From: Paenibacillus oceani
GTDB taxonomy: Bacteria > Bacillota > Bacilli > Paenibacillales > NBRC-103111
DNA: 37,088 bases
Direction: 5' to 3'
Assembly (NCBI RefSeq): GCF_014705615.1
Contig: NZ_JACXJA010000067.1
Span: 1-37,088 of the forward strand
The notes below the pieces were generated by a model, which worked only from the letters and a program-made list of their open reading frames with translations, was not told the DNA's origin and did no database searches. A program made the position numbers and the translations under genes. Shown one piece after another: positions 1 through 8,820 of this stretch; position 1 is the first letter of the stretch, and every line of letters starts with the position of its first letter.

Positions 1-1046
1 TGCTTCGCGGCGAGCTGGCGGCGCTTCGCCTCGGCGTCCCGCGCCGCCTTCGCCGCCTGCTCCGCGTACGGCTCGAGCCGCGCCGCCCGCTCGGCGAGCG
101 CAAGCCGCCGCTCGCGCTCGGCCACGTCCTCGCGCTGACGCTCCAGCTCTTCGCGCCTTGCGCGCTTCTGTCCGAGCTCCGCGAACCGCCCGTTCAGCAG
201 CAGCGCCGCGCGCAGCTCGTCCTCCCGCTTCTCGAGCCGGGTCGTCAATTCGCCTTTGCGCTCGGCGCCTGTACGGGCCAGGCCGTCATAATACGCGGCT
301 TCCTCCGCCAGACCGTCCATCACTTGCGACGCGTTGCAGGTCGGCTGGCCGAATGTCGCGGCAAGCCCGCTGCCCTCGCGAAGCGGCATCGTCTCCTGCG
401 TCTGCTTCAAATAAACGTCGGCCTTCGACGCCGCCTCTTTATAAGCGTCTTTCAGCTCCCGGTGCTTCTGCTGGAACCGTTCCTCCAGTCTCTGGTACAG
501 ACCGGTCCGGAAAATGCGCCGGAGGATATCCTCCTTGTTGTCGGTATCGGAAGTGAGCAGCTTGCGGAATTCTCCTTGCGGCAGCATGACGATCTGACTG
601 AATTGCTCCCTCGTCAGCCCCAGGATCGTCTCCAGCCTCGCATTCACTTCCCCGACGGTGAACCGGTCGACGCACGGCGTTTCTTGGCCCTCTGTCGTTT
701 CGTACAGCTCCGCTTTGCCGCCCGTTTCGCTTTTGTTCGCCCCTTTCCGGTGAGGCAATTGTCTAAAAATCCGGTACGTCCGCGCGCCCGCGGCAAACTC
801 GAAATCAACGGCGGTATGTGTTTCATCGTCAGCAAAATGGCTGCGCAGCATCCGCGGCTCCGCGCGGTCCTCTCCGCTCGCATAACCGTACAGCGCAAAA
901 CAGATCGCATCGAAAATCGACGTTTTCCCGGCGCCGGTATTCCCGGATATAACGAACAACCGCCGATCCTCCAGCCTATGGAAATCGACCGTCTCCGAAT
1001 CGCGGTACGGACCGAACGCCTGCATCGTCAGCTTGATCGGTCTCAT
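1..1046 (-). CDS. sbcC: SbcC exonuclease subunit, N-terminal part (cut by window edge)
   Basis: SbcC is the SMC/Rad50-like ATPase of the SbcCD nuclease, which opens DNA hairpins and processes double-strand breaks in the cytoplasm. The minus-strand frame from the ATG at 1046 is open to the window edge (about 348 codons). It begins MRPIKLTMQAFGPYRDSETV and has a Walker A at about residues 35-42 (GNTGAGKT), the standard start of the family. Near position 60 the frame is already an Ala/Lys/Arg-rich coiled coil. The start codon overlaps the sbcD stop in an ATGA junction, which implies translational coupling. The distal coiled coil, signature and Walker B lie outside the window. The assignment is secure from the motif and from the sbcD neighbour. 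Confidence 0.93.
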   Translation of the reverse strand, partial: MRPIKLTMQAFGPYRDSETVDFHRLEDRRLFVISGNTGAGKTSIFDAICFALYGYASGEDRAEPRMLRSHFADDETHTAVDFEFAAGARTYRIFRQLPHRKGANKSETGGKAELYETTEGQETPCVDRFTVGEVNARLETILGLTREQFSQIVMLPQGEFRKLLTSDTDNKEDILRRIFRTGLYQRLEERFQQKHRELKDAYKEAASKADVYLKQTQETMPLREGSGLAATFGQPTCNASQVMDGLAEEAAYYDGLARTGAERKGELTTRLEKREDELRAALLLNGRFAELGQKRARREELERQREDVAERERRLALAERAARLEPYAEQAAKAARDAEAKRRQLAAK

Positions 1047-2221
1047 ACGGCGTCCCCTTCCTCTTTGAACACTTCTCCATATGTATCGGCAAACAGCAGC
1101 CGCTTCTCCTCTTCGAGCGGCTTGCCTTTCACTTCCTCGTAAAAGGCCGCAAACAGCGCGACCGGATCGGCTTCCCGCCGCCGCTCCGGCGTATTGCCCG
1201 TCCCTTCGGCCGTTTCAGCCGCATCCCTGACTCTGACTCCCTCGGGCCTTCGCTCGACGTGCAGCGCATTCGGATAAACCGCCCGTACTTTCTCCATCGG
1301 AAACAAAACCGGGTTGTCGTTCGTCAGCGTTACAAATACGTAATCGTCGCAGACGGAATGAGTCTCGATGTCCTGAATCGTTCCCGTTATCCGACGCATA
1401 TCCCTAAGCGGGACCAGCTCCCGCCGGTCGATCGCCGCCGTGCCTTGCGCGTCCAGCTCGACTACGTAGAAGCATTTGCGGTGCGACTCCTCGGAGATCG
1501 AATATTTCAAGGGCGATCCGGCGTACCGGATATTGTCCTGCAGCACGTAGTGCGCCTGATGCAAATGGCCGAGCGCCGTATAGTGGAAAGGCCGGAAATA
1601 TTCCGCCCGCACATGCTCCGCCCCGCCGATCGAGAGAGGACGCTCGGAATCGCTCGTATTGTCCTGCGGCTCGCCGCCGGGCGTGACGAAGGCGTGTCCG
1701 ACCAGCACGTGGCGCGCCGCCGGGTCCATCGACGCCTCGATCCGTGTAACAATCGCCCGCATCGCCTCGTCATGGGAACGAATCGACTCGTCCCCGTACA
1801 GGTGCCGGACCTGAGCCGGGTCGGCGTACGGAACGAGATGAACGTGCACGTCCCCGTATTCGTCCCGCAGCACGACGGGACGCGGTTCCGCCCGCAGCTG
1901 ACCGGCCAGGTGCAGGCCGCGTCCTTCCATGATCCGGGTCCCGAAGTTCAGCCGGTCCGGACTGTCGTGATTGCCGGATATGGCCAGCACCGGCGTATTC
2001 AGGCCGATGACGATCCGCTCCAGCAGCTCGTCCAGCAGGTCGACCGCCTCGGTCGGCGGCACGGCCCGGTCGTACAGATCGCCTGCGATGATGACCGCAT
2101 CCGGCTTCTCGCGCTCTACCGTATCCACGAGCTGCCGGAGCACGTGTCTCTGGTCTTCTGTCATATATACGCCCTGCACCAGCTTGCCCAGATGCCAGTC
2201 GGCGGTATGTATCAATTTCAC
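1043..2221 (-). CDS. sbcD: SbcD nuclease subunit (Mre11-like)
   Basis: SbcD is the metallophosphoesterase subunit of SbcCD and supplies the Mn-dependent nuclease centre. The 392-residue product has the family size and the phosphodiesterase motifs in order: DWHLG near residue 8, AGDLYDRAVPP near 46, GNHDSPDRL near 104, and GHAF and GHLHQ further on. The start is GTG at 2221, preceded by an AAGGGGG ribosome binding site. The gene overlaps sbcC downstream by 4 nt, so the two form an operon. Nothing is visibly broken. Confidence is high because both the motifs and the partner gene agree. Confidence 0.95.
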   Translation of the reverse strand: MKLIHTADWHLGKLVQGVYMTEDQRHVLRQLVDTVEREKPDAVIIAGDLYDRAVPPTEAVDLLDELLERIVIGLNTPVLAISGNHDSPDRLNFGTRIMEGRGLHLAGQLRAEPRPVVLRDEYGDVHVHLVPYADPAQVRHLYGDESIRSHDEAMRAIVTRIEASMDPAARHVLVGHAFVTPGGEPQDNTSDSERPLSIGGAEHVRAEYFRPFHYTALGHLHQAHYVLQDNIRYAGSPLKYSISEESHRKCFYVVELDAQGTAAIDRRELVPLRDMRRITGTIQDIETHSVCDDYVFVTLTNDNPVLFPMEKVRAVYPNALHVERRPEGVRVRDAAETAEGTGNTPERRREADPVALFAAFYEEVKGKPLEEEKRLLFADTYGEVFKEEGDAV

Positions 2222-2400
2222 GAATCGTTTCCCCCTTGCCTGCTTACCTTGATCTCCTTACTAAATTCGGGATAAACCGGAAGATTCCTGTCCGGATGCC
2301 CCAAATGGGGTATCGCCAATTGTTGCATGTTCCGGATAAGTGATGTTTGTACACCTTATTTTGGAGAAAAAGCGGACTTGGAGGGAAATAGGTGATGATT

Positions 2401-2512
2401 GAAGCTCTTAATCCTTTCGTTTTCTGTCTGAGCGGGCTTACATCCCAGAATAAGGGTCTCAAATAGCTCCTAATACCGTTCGGACGGCTCATTTTGAGGA
2501 AATAAGAGCTGC
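2401..2512. repeat. Inverted-arm dispersed repeat, copy A
   Basis: The left arm GAAGCTCTTAAT (2401-2412) and right arm AATAAGAGCT (2501-2510) share the inverted core AGCTCTTA/TAAGAGCT. Between them lie related words (AATAAGGGTCTC, AATAGCTCCTAATA). The same arm sequence recurs at 14652-14677 and 36808-36867, so this appears to be a dispersed non-coding family. Confidence 0.5.
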
Positions 2513-2700
2513 GAAAGACCTCTATTTAGTTGACGTGCCGTAGCCGGGAAGCCGGCGGTTGAGTGGTGAAGGGTTTGGTGGCCTGGCGTGCGGAGCGAGG
2601 GTTCGAGTTTCGAGGTTTGAGGTTTGGGCTTGGGGTTGGAGTCGGGGTGCGGGGTGCAGCGTTCAAGGCGCAAGGTGCGAGGGTTGCCACACCAACCGAA

Positions 2701-2722
2701 AACGCCGCCCATCGGCGGCGTT
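2701..2722. terminator. GC-rich hairpin, probable end of the importer operon
   Basis: AACGCCGCC and GGCGGCGTT form a perfect 9-bp stem around a 4-nt loop, 47 nt after the stop of the binding-protein gene. On the minus strand it is followed only by TTTTC; on the plus strand a seven-T run follows 7 nt later. It could act in both directions, weakly on the minus side. Confidence 0.5.
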
Positions 2723-2768
2723 CGGCATTCTTTTTTTCGAGGCAGTATAACCTCTTCCTCTTCACACA

Positions 2769-4412
2769 TCACTTGCTTTTGTTGTACCGGTCGTAAGCAG
2801 CCTTGTACACTTTCAAATAATCGGCCACGCCCATGTTTTTAACGGTCGTTACGTACTTGTCCCACTCGGAGAACGAGACGGCGCCGGTAATAAATTTCGC
2901 TTCCATCTCGGTGATGTACGTCTGGATGTCGCTTCCTTTCGTCTTCATGAACTCTGTCTCTTCATCCGTAAAGTTGAAGTTGTACCACAGTTCCTTGATC
3001 GCGTGCGGCTGGGCCTTCTTCCCGGCTTCGACCGATTCCGGCAGCGTCTCGGAGCCTTTGAAATATTTCTCCTGCACATAACCCGGGTAGCTTCCGCCCA
3101 TCCAGGTGACGTATTTGGTCAGCGCCTGGTCCATCGTCAAGCCGTTCGGATTTTTCTTGATTTCATCGACGAATTCCAGCTTGCCGTCCGCCGCCTTCGT
3201 ATAGCTGACGCCTTCCTTGCCCATAAAGTAAAACGTAGCGCCTTCGTCGCCGTAGAAATGGTCCATCCATCTGACGGTCGCTTCGATATGTTTGTTTTTG
3301 TCCGTAATGACGAATGCACCCGGCCATACCATCGGCACTTTGATGTGCGTATACAACTGGCCGCCTTGAGGTCCTTTCAAGGCGCCGAGGCCGAAGTAGC
3401 CTTCGCCGTTAAATTGCGTTTTCGGGTTCGGGTTGATCGTCGCGCCGAGCACGCCTTTGCCGCCCTTGGCATACAGCTGGTTGCCGGTTTGGGTGAAGAC
3501 ATCCTTGTCGATCAGCCCTTCGCTGTACAGCTTGTTCATAAATTGAAGCAGCTCTTTGAAATTGTCTGTCGTCCGGAAAAAGCGCAAATCGTTCGTTTTC
3601 GGGTCGATGTCGACATGCTTATGCCCGAGGCCGCGCGTTCCGACGCCCCACGCTCCCATGATTTGCTCCATGAGCGGGTTAATTCCCGTGCCGCTGTACG
3701 GAATTTCGTCGGCTTGTCCGTTGCCGTTCAAGTCGGTCGTCTTGACCGCCTTCAGGTAGGCGTACAAATCGTCGATCGTCTGCGGCTCCTTCATGTTCAG
3801 CTTGTCCAGCCAGTCCTTCTTCACCCACAGCGGCGTGCCGATCAGCATCGGCAGAAATTCCGGGCTGTAAAACGACGGGAACGAATAAATATTGCCGTCC
3901 GGCATCGTCAGCGCCTTGCGCAGGTCGGGGTATTTGTCCATCAGCTTCTTCAGGTTGGGCGCGTAGCTGTCGATGTAATCGTTCAGCTTGACGAAGACGC
4001 CCTGGCCGCCGTATTTCATCAGATCCGAGGCGGGCACCCGCGCCGAGTACAAGACGTCCGGATAGTCGCCGTTTGCGAGCGCGAGATTGCGTTTCTCCGT
4101 CAAATTCTCGAACGGCACTGTCTGAAAGTTCACTTTGACGTTCGACATTTTCGCATATTCGCTCCATACGAGCCGTTCCTCGAACTTGTTGCTTCCGTTC
4201 GTTGCCGCCAGGCCGGTGAAAAAGGTCAGCTCGATCGGCTGCTTTACGATCGGCATGCCCGCTTTATTTACATTTTGCTTAACTTCGGTTTCTTTGTTTC
4301 CGGATGCGCCGCTCGTTCCGCCTGCCGGTTCTTTGGCCTCTCCGCAGCCTGCGATCAGGCTGGCTGTCATAACCGAAGACACGGTCAGCGCCGTCCATTT
4401 TTTCCATCTCAT
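2769..4412 (-). CDS. ABC sugar importer, solute-binding lipoprotein (LplA type)
   Basis: This is a 547-residue extracellular solute-binding protein of the large LplA-like group found with LplB/YtcP permeases in Paenibacillus. It delivers an oligosaccharide, of unknown identity here, to the membrane permeases. Residues 1-23 form a lipoprotein signal with lipobox LIAGC (Cys23), followed by a Ser/Gly/Lys-rich linker. The body contains the family-typical segments DVLYSARVPASDLMKYGG and LPMLIGTPLWVKKDW. The start is ATG with GGGAGGAAC upstream. It is the last gene of lplB-lplC-lplA-like order, 58 nt after the second permease, and is probably terminated at 2701-2722. No ATPase gene is present, which is normal for this group because a shared MsmX-type ATPase is encoded elsewhere. 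The substrate is not readable from the sequence. Confidence 0.9.
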   Translation of the reverse strand: MRWKKWTALTVSSVMTASLIAGCGEAKEPAGGTSGASGNKETEVKQNVNKAGMPIVKQPIELTFFTGLAATNGSNKFEERLVWSEYAKMSNVKVNFQTVPFENLTEKRNLALANGDYPDVLYSARVPASDLMKYGGQGVFVKLNDYIDSYAPNLKKLMDKYPDLRKALTMPDGNIYSFPSFYSPEFLPMLIGTPLWVKKDWLDKLNMKEPQTIDDLYAYLKAVKTTDLNGNGQADEIPYSGTGINPLMEQIMGAWGVGTRGLGHKHVDIDPKTNDLRFFRTTDNFKELLQFMNKLYSEGLIDKDVFTQTGNQLYAKGGKGVLGATINPNPKTQFNGEGYFGLGALKGPQGGQLYTHIKVPMVWPGAFVITDKNKHIEATVRWMDHFYGDEGATFYFMGKEGVSYTKAADGKLEFVDEIKKNPNGLTMDQALTKYVTWMGGSYPGYVQEKYFKGSETLPESVEAGKKAQPHAIKELWYNFNFTDEETEFMKTKGSDIQTYITEMEAKFITGAVSFSEWDKYVTTVKNMGVADYLKVYKAAYDRYNKSK

Positions 4413-4470
4413 GATTCAAGTTCCTCCCTGTGTTGTGCTTCCTGTTCCTCATCTATTGCCAAAAAGGCGG

Positions 4471-5355
4471 TCAGCCTTTTATAGCCCCAATCAATACACC
4501 CTTGACAAAGTATTTCTGCAAAAACGGATACAGCAGCAGGATCGGCAGGTTCGCCACGACGACGACCGCATATTTGACCGCCTCTTGATCAAGAAGCGTC
4601 TTGGCGTGCGAGCTGTCTCCCGCATTCACCATCTCCTCCATCTGACCCTGAATCAAAATTTCCCGTAAAATCAGTTGAAGCGGGTAATCTTCACGAGCGG
4701 TCAAATAAATCAAGGCGTTGAAGTACGCGTTCCAATGTCCGACGCTGTAAAACAAAATCATCACCGCGATAATCGGCATCGACAGCGGAAGCACAACAGA
4801 CCGTAAAATCCTCATCTCCGAGCAGCCGTCGATCGCAGCCGCCTCCTGAATCTCGCCCGGTATGCTCGACTGGAAAAACGTCCGCATAATGATGATGTTG
4901 TACACCGATACCGAGTTCGGAATCACGAGCGCCCAGAACGTATTCGTCATGCCGAGCTGCTTGACGAGCATGTAGGTCGGGACGAGGCCGCCGCTGAAAA
5001 ACATCGTGAACACCATAACCGCCATCAGCAGGTTGCGTCCCTTCAAATCCCGCTTCGACATCGGATACGCGGCCATCACCGTCATGACCAGGTTGATCGC
5101 CGTACCGAGCACCGTATAAAAAATCGTATTGCCGTAGCTGTTCAGCAGTTCTTTATTTTCAAACACTTTGCTGTATCCCGCGAACGTAATCTCCTTGGGC
5201 ACCAGCCACATGTCCCCGTTCAGGACGGCTGCGGGATTGCTGATCGAGGCGCTCAGGACGTAAATCAGCGGATACAGCACGATCAGCGATACGAACGCAA
5301 GCAAAGTGGCATTGACCGCTCCGAACCATTTATCCCCGTAACTTCGGGCTTCCAT
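4471..5355 (-). CDS. ABC sugar importer permease, YtcP/LplC type
   Basis: This 294-residue inner-membrane permease has the MalG-like fold, with about six hydrophobic segments. The coupling loop that contacts the ATPase is visible near residues 175-195 (EAAAIDGCSEMRILRSVVLP), which matches the EAA motif of carbohydrate permeases. The start is ATG at 5355 with AAGGGGGGA upstream. It lies 42 nt after the partner permease and 58 nt before the binding protein, so the three genes form one operon. The C terminus LQKYFVKGVLIGAIKG is the usual ending of this family. Confidence 0.92.
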   Translation of the reverse strand: MEARSYGDKWFGAVNATLLAFVSLIVLYPLIYVLSASISNPAAVLNGDMWLVPKEITFAGYSKVFENKELLNSYGNTIFYTVLGTAINLVMTVMAAYPMSKRDLKGRNLLMAVMVFTMFFSGGLVPTYMLVKQLGMTNTFWALVIPNSVSVYNIIIMRTFFQSSIPGEIQEAAAIDGCSEMRILRSVVLPLSMPIIAVMILFYSVGHWNAYFNALIYLTAREDYPLQLILREILIQGQMEEMVNAGDSSHAKTLLDQEAVKYAVVVVANLPILLLYPFLQKYFVKGVLIGAIKG

Positions 5356-5397
5356 CGGTAGTCCCCCCTTGTTAAGCTTCTTGATGCTGTGTGCCCT

Positions 5398-6372
5398 TTA
5401 CCAAAGGCTGACCTGGTTGACCTTCCTCGCGATCCGGTTGACCGTAAGGAGCAGAATGAAGTTCACGACCGAGTTGAACAGCCCGACAGCGGCGGAGAAG
5501 CTGTACTGCGCCCCGAGAATGCCGCTCCGGTATACATAGGTCGAGATGACGTCGGAGCCTTCCATATTCAGCGAGTTTTGCATCAGAAACACTTTCTCGA
5601 AACCGACTCCCATCAGCGAGCCGAAATTGAGGATCAGCAGGATCACGATAGTCGGCCGGATGCCGGGCAAGTTGACGTGCCAGATCCGCTGCAGCCGCGA
5701 AGCCCCGTCCACCTTGGCCGCTTCGTGCAGCTGCGGGTCGATGCCGGCGAGCGCCGCCAAATAAATAATCGAGCTCCAGCCCATCTGCTGCCAGACGCCG
5801 GAAAATACGTATATCGTCTTAAACCATGCCGGTTCGGTCATAAAAAAGACCGGCTCTCCGCCGAGCGCCCGGATCACCATGTTCACGAGCCCGCTGGATG
5901 GGGACAAAAACATCATCAGCATGCCAACAACGACGACGGTGGACAAAAAGTGCGGCGCATACGTTACGGTCTGCACGAATCGGCTGAACCCTTTCATCCG
6001 TACCTCGTTGATCATCAGGGCGAGAAGAATCGGAATCGGAAAACCGACGGCCAGCTCGTACAAGCTGATGCCGAGCGTGTTTTTGATCAGCCTCCAGAAA
6101 AAGTAACTGTCGAAAAATCGCTCGAAATGTTTGAACCCGACCCAAGGGCTGCCCCATATACCTTTCGTCGCGATAAAATCCTTGAAGGCGATCTGAACGC
6201 CGTACATCGGCCAGTAATGGAAAATCGCGAAATATAGGACGACCGGCGTCAGGAGCAAATACAGCTGCCAATGTTTGCGCAGAGCCTTTCTGACTGCGCC
6301 TTGCTTCTTGGCTGGAGCTGTGGACATTAGTCCGCGGGCTTGCGCCGGTGCTTGTGCAGGTGTCTGGTTCAA
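5398..6372 (-). CDS. ABC sugar importer permease, LplB type
   Basis: This is a 324-residue membrane permease that pairs with the YtcP-like protein. It starts with a hydrophilic Ala/Gln-rich tail of about 30 residues, then LYLLLTPVVLYFAIFHYWPM and further transmembrane segments. The EAA loop is seen as HEAAKVDGASRLQRIWHV. The start is TTG at 6372, 7 nt after GGAGG; an internal ATG at residue 16 is possible but has a weaker site. It is the first gene of the intact importer operon, directly after the terminator at 6430-6491, so its promoter must lie in 6373-6430 or be read-through from upstream. Confidence 0.9.
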   Translation of the reverse strand: MNQTPAQAPAQARGLMSTAPAKKQGAVRKALRKHWQLYLLLTPVVLYFAIFHYWPMYGVQIAFKDFIATKGIWGSPWVGFKHFERFFDSYFFWRLIKNTLGISLYELAVGFPIPILLALMINEVRMKGFSRFVQTVTYAPHFLSTVVVVGMLMMFLSPSSGLVNMVIRALGGEPVFFMTEPAWFKTIYVFSGVWQQMGWSSIIYLAALAGIDPQLHEAAKVDGASRLQRIWHVNLPGIRPTIVILLILNFGSLMGVGFEKVFLMQNSLNMEGSDVISTYVYRSGILGAQYSFSAAVGLFNSVVNFILLLTVNRIARKVNQVSLW

Positions 6373-6429
6373 CTTGCTGCCTCCGTTTTTTCAGTTGATT
6401 TTCATGTCGGTACAAAACAAAAGAAACGC

Positions 6430-6491
6430 AAAAAAAGCCGGATGAGAAGAAGCGTTCCTGACGGAATCCGCTTGCGTTCTGATCGGGCTTT
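6430..6491 (-). terminator. Two-tier terminator ahead of the importer operon
   Basis: Read on the minus strand, an outer stem (AAAGCCCGAT with ATCCGGCTTT) encloses an inner stem (AAGCG..TTCC with GGAA.CGCTT) and ends in seven T residues at 6430-6436. It separates the sialidase/broken binding-protein unit from lplB. It could be a plain terminator or a conditional attenuator of read-through; the sequence does not decide this. Confidence 0.65.
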
Positions 6492-6562
6492 CTCCACGTC
6501 TCAACCCTTATGATATTACCTACATCATATCGGGTAATTGTTTACGGAATGTTTTCTGTACG

Positions 6563-7401
6563 CTAAGAAATTGCAAAGGGCATGTTGCCCTTGTTGAAAA
6601 CGTTTGTAATCTCATCACCGCTCGTCGGCGCGATTTTGTTGTTCGGCAGCTCGTAAAAACGCAGGAAGTTGCTGAAGTGCGGCTTCCATTTCTCCGTATC
6701 GAACAACTGGTCCGCATTTGGATCCAGAATCGGATAGCCGAACGGATTGTCCCGGAGCATTGCCATAATGTTGGCCGCAAAGCCGCGGTAGACGTTGCCC
6801 CCTTCAACCCGGCTCATCTTTTTGGCGATATCGTACGCTTGATCCCAAGTCATGCCGTCTTTCGGGTAAGGGACGCCGAACTGGTCGAACAAGTTTTTGT
6901 TGTAGGTCAGCACCATCGGGAAGTAGGGGGGATAAGGGAGTCCATATAACGCTCCGGTCTGTCCCGCATCGATCATCTCCTGAACGAACGGGCCGTTGAA
7001 TCGCTTCAAGTCGTAATTGTACTACTTCACATATTCGTTCAGGTCGGTTCCCAGCTTGAGGTCGAGGTAGTTGTTTTTCAGGTTCGGCACGTCGGTCCGG
7101 ATGAGGTCGGGCGTTTCGCCGCGCGACACAAGTTCGGGCAGCGAGTTGCCCTTGTCGGGGGATATATATTTGAACGTAATGTAAGGGAACTTTTCTCCAG
7201 GTGCGTCCGGAACCGGTCGTTGAACTCCTCCTCCTTCACGCCGAACCCGAAGACGGACAACGTGAACGGATCTTTTTTGACTTCCGGCGCCGGCTGCGGT
7301 TCTCCTGTCTTTCCGGGCTGTCCGTCTTTTCCGCCGCAGGCGGAGACGAGAAGCGCAATCGCGGCAAGCAGTGCCGTCAATCCGGTTAATTTGCTTTTCA
7401 T
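6563..7401 (-). pseudogene. Broken solute-binding lipoprotein gene (LplA-like)
   Basis: The reading frame starts with a good lipoprotein signal (residues 1-22, LLVSAC) and a Gly/Pro/Lys linker. It then shifts frame near 7193-7196: the frames join naturally as HLEK-K-FPYITFKYI if one A is restored to a four-A run. After EYVK a TAG stop (7024-7022) sits exactly where the continuing frame reads YNYDLKRFNGPFVQEM, so a Lys codon AAG has probably become TAG. The remaining frame (LYGLPYPPYFPMVLTYNKNLF, then GMTWDQAYDIAKKM) ends at 6563, and the rest of the usual 430-550 residues is missing. Three independent lesions argue for a true pseudogene rather than sequencing error. It lies 60 nt after the sialidase gene and was probably that gene's transport partner. 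Confidence 0.85.
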
Positions 7402-7461
7402 ATTGATGAGACCCCCTGATCATAAATGATTGGTTCCGCCCTCGCCCAGTTGTTCCGTCTA

Positions 7462-8544
7462 TTATTGCAAGCTGCACACGGTTCCGGCGATATACCGGAT
7501 TCCACCCGTTTTATCAAAATAATAATAGGTCAGCAGGATCGTACCGTCGTGAAGCCGCGCCGCGCTCGTATAACCGATGTCGCTACCGCCGCCGTCCTCG
7601 CGAACGATCAGCTCCTCGGCCTCCTCCCAGTTGTTGCATTCCGGATTCAGCAGAAATGCGCGTATGCCGAACGGCTCATACCGGTATCCGTAAGAAACGA
7701 ATACGCCGTCATCGCCGAGGTCCAGCACATGGAATGGACTTGGCGAATAGTGGGCGCGCGGAACCGGCTGGCTCCATGTCAATCCTCCGTCCAGCGACTC
7801 CGCTGTATACAGCGGCGAGTTGGGCAAGCCTGGGTTGGCGCCCTTGGACACTTTGGCCGTCCGGATAAAAGCGACCAGCTTGCCGGAAGGCGTGAGGCGC
7901 AAGTTCGGCTCGTGAAAATGGTAGCCGTCGCAGCCCGGGATATCGGATATTTGTGTCCATGTTAAGCCGCGGTCGGGCGATTGCAGCACATAAACGTTGG
8001 ACACGCCGTTGTCCTGCCCGTACGTCAGTGCCAGTACGGAGCCGTCATCCATCTCCACGCAGTCTCCTTGAATGGCTACATTGGTGCCGGGCAGCTGCAC
8101 GGGTTCATCCCACGTATTCCCGCCATCCGTCGACCGGATCGAGAACGAACCGACCAGCGTCCCCGTCCATTTGCCGTATACGTTATGCGAGAAGCTGCCT
8201 TCCGGTACGGGATCTCCCTTCTCCGTCACTTTCCACTTGAAGAACGTGCACAGCAGCGTACCGTCCCGCATCACGTGCAGCCGCGGGTCCTGAACTCCGC
8301 AGAAGAAATCGTCGTACAGGACCGACGGAGCCGAGTCCCAGCCGTTTCCGTCAGGCGATTCCAGCTTGGCCGCGAACGAAGCCGGGTCGATATGGCTCAC
8401 ATGCCCGAACGTTTTCTGCCAGTCGGGCGCCCGGCGAAAGGTCATAATGTATGTCCCGTCCCGGCGCATCGTTATACTCGGGAACGAGTTGTACTGATCA
8501 TCCTTGCATAAGATTCGATGCTCCACTACACTTAGCTTTTTCAT
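7462..8544 (-). CDS. Sialidase-family (Asp-box beta-propeller) protein
   Basis: This 360-residue protein belongs to the sialidase/BNR superfamily. Three Asp-boxes of the S-x-D-x-G-x-T-W type are visible: residues 138-145 (STDGGNTW), 189-196 (SPDRGLTW) and 250-257 (SLDGGLTW). There is no signal peptide, so it probably acts in the cytoplasm on imported sugars, or it is not a classical secreted sialidase. The early RxP-like segment of true sialidases is only partly seen (FRRAP at 36-40), so the substrate is open. The start is ATG at 8544 with GGAAGGTGG upstream. It heads the transcript that continues into the broken binding-protein gene. Confidence 0.8.
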   Translation of the reverse strand: MKKLSVVEHRILCKDDQYNSFPSITMRRDGTYIMTFRRAPDWQKTFGHVSHIDPASFAAKLESPDGNGWDSAPSVLYDDFFCGVQDPRLHVMRDGTLLCTFFKWKVTEKGDPVPEGSFSHNVYGKWTGTLVGSFSIRSTDGGNTWDEPVQLPGTNVAIQGDCVEMDDGSVLALTYGQDNGVSNVYVLQSPDRGLTWTQISDIPGCDGYHFHEPNLRLTPSGKLVAFIRTAKVSKGANPGLPNSPLYTAESLDGGLTWSQPVPRAHYSPSPFHVLDLGDDGVFVSYGYRYEPFGIRAFLLNPECNNWEEAEELIVREDGGGSDIGYTSAARLHDGTILLTYYYFDKTGGIRYIAGTVCSLQ

Positions 8545-8587
8545 CCGTTTCCACCTTCCCTTCCTGTGTTTGGTTGTGCCTCATTAT

Positions 8588-8603
8588 TCGTAAGCGTTTT
8601 CTT
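8588..8603 (-). promoter_or_regulatory. cre-like catabolite-control site
   Basis: On the minus strand the site reads AAGAAAACGCTTACGA, which matches the Bacillus cre consensus WTGNAARCGNWWWCAW at 14 of 16 positions. It lies 44-59 nt upstream of the sialidase start and downstream of the putative promoter, a typical roadblock position for CcpA. This is a consensus match only. Confidence 0.45.
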
Positions 8604-8772
8604 AAAATGGAAAGTCGATCAAGCTGCAAATGCCGACAGACGCCTTTCATGGAAGCAAATTGATCTTGCAGTGTCCAAGCCGTCCCCTGGTATGTTCTCT
8701 TTTGCGATCTTTTGGGCAGCAATAAAAATGTCCCAAACCCACCCATCGTCTCTTATTGTGTTACAATATATC

Positions 8773-8789
8773 TAAATGTATTACATTTA
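8773..8789. promoter_or_regulatory. Palindromic operator candidate
   Basis: TAAATGTA-T-TACATTTA is a perfect 8-bp inverted repeat with a 1-bp centre. It lies 3 bp downstream, on the minus strand, of the -10 box at 8793-8798. That position fits a repressor site for the sialidase/importer transcript. No regulator gene is next to it; GntR-type dimers use palindromes of this shape, but that is a guess. Confidence 0.45.
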
Positions 8790-8792
8790 AAG

Positions 8793-8820
8793 TTTATAAT
8801 GTGAATTCGACTTCTGTCAA
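8793..8820 (-). promoter_or_regulatory. Sigma-A-like promoter of the sialidase unit
   Basis: The minus strand has TTGACA (8820-8815), a 16-bp spacer and TATAAA (8798-8793). The promoter points at the sialidase gene about 250 nt away, leaving a long leader that holds the palindrome and the cre-like site. Confidence 0.5.

Larger units (their letters stand above)
2222..2768. other. Intergenic stretch without a convincing gene
   Basis: These 547 nt lie between the sbcD start and the end of the importer operon. They hold an inverted-arm repeat (2401-2512), a G-rich, low-complexity stretch of GGTTTGAGG-like words (about 2590-2660) and a GC hairpin (2701-2722). Several short ORFs cross the region on both strands, but none has a ribosome binding site or a recognisable product. 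The sbcD promoter should lie close to 2222-2300; no clear -35/-10 pair was picked out. Confidence 0.6.

Noticed and set aside
3003-4484. Long plus-strand ORF (493 codons) opposite the binding-protein gene
   Set aside because: It is the antisense shadow of a clear LplA-type gene: no ribosome binding site, Arg/Val/His-rich composition and no motif.
8498-8746. 82-codon minus-strand ORF overlapping the sialidase start
   Set aside because: It covers the cre-like site and control region and has neither a ribosome binding site nor similarity.
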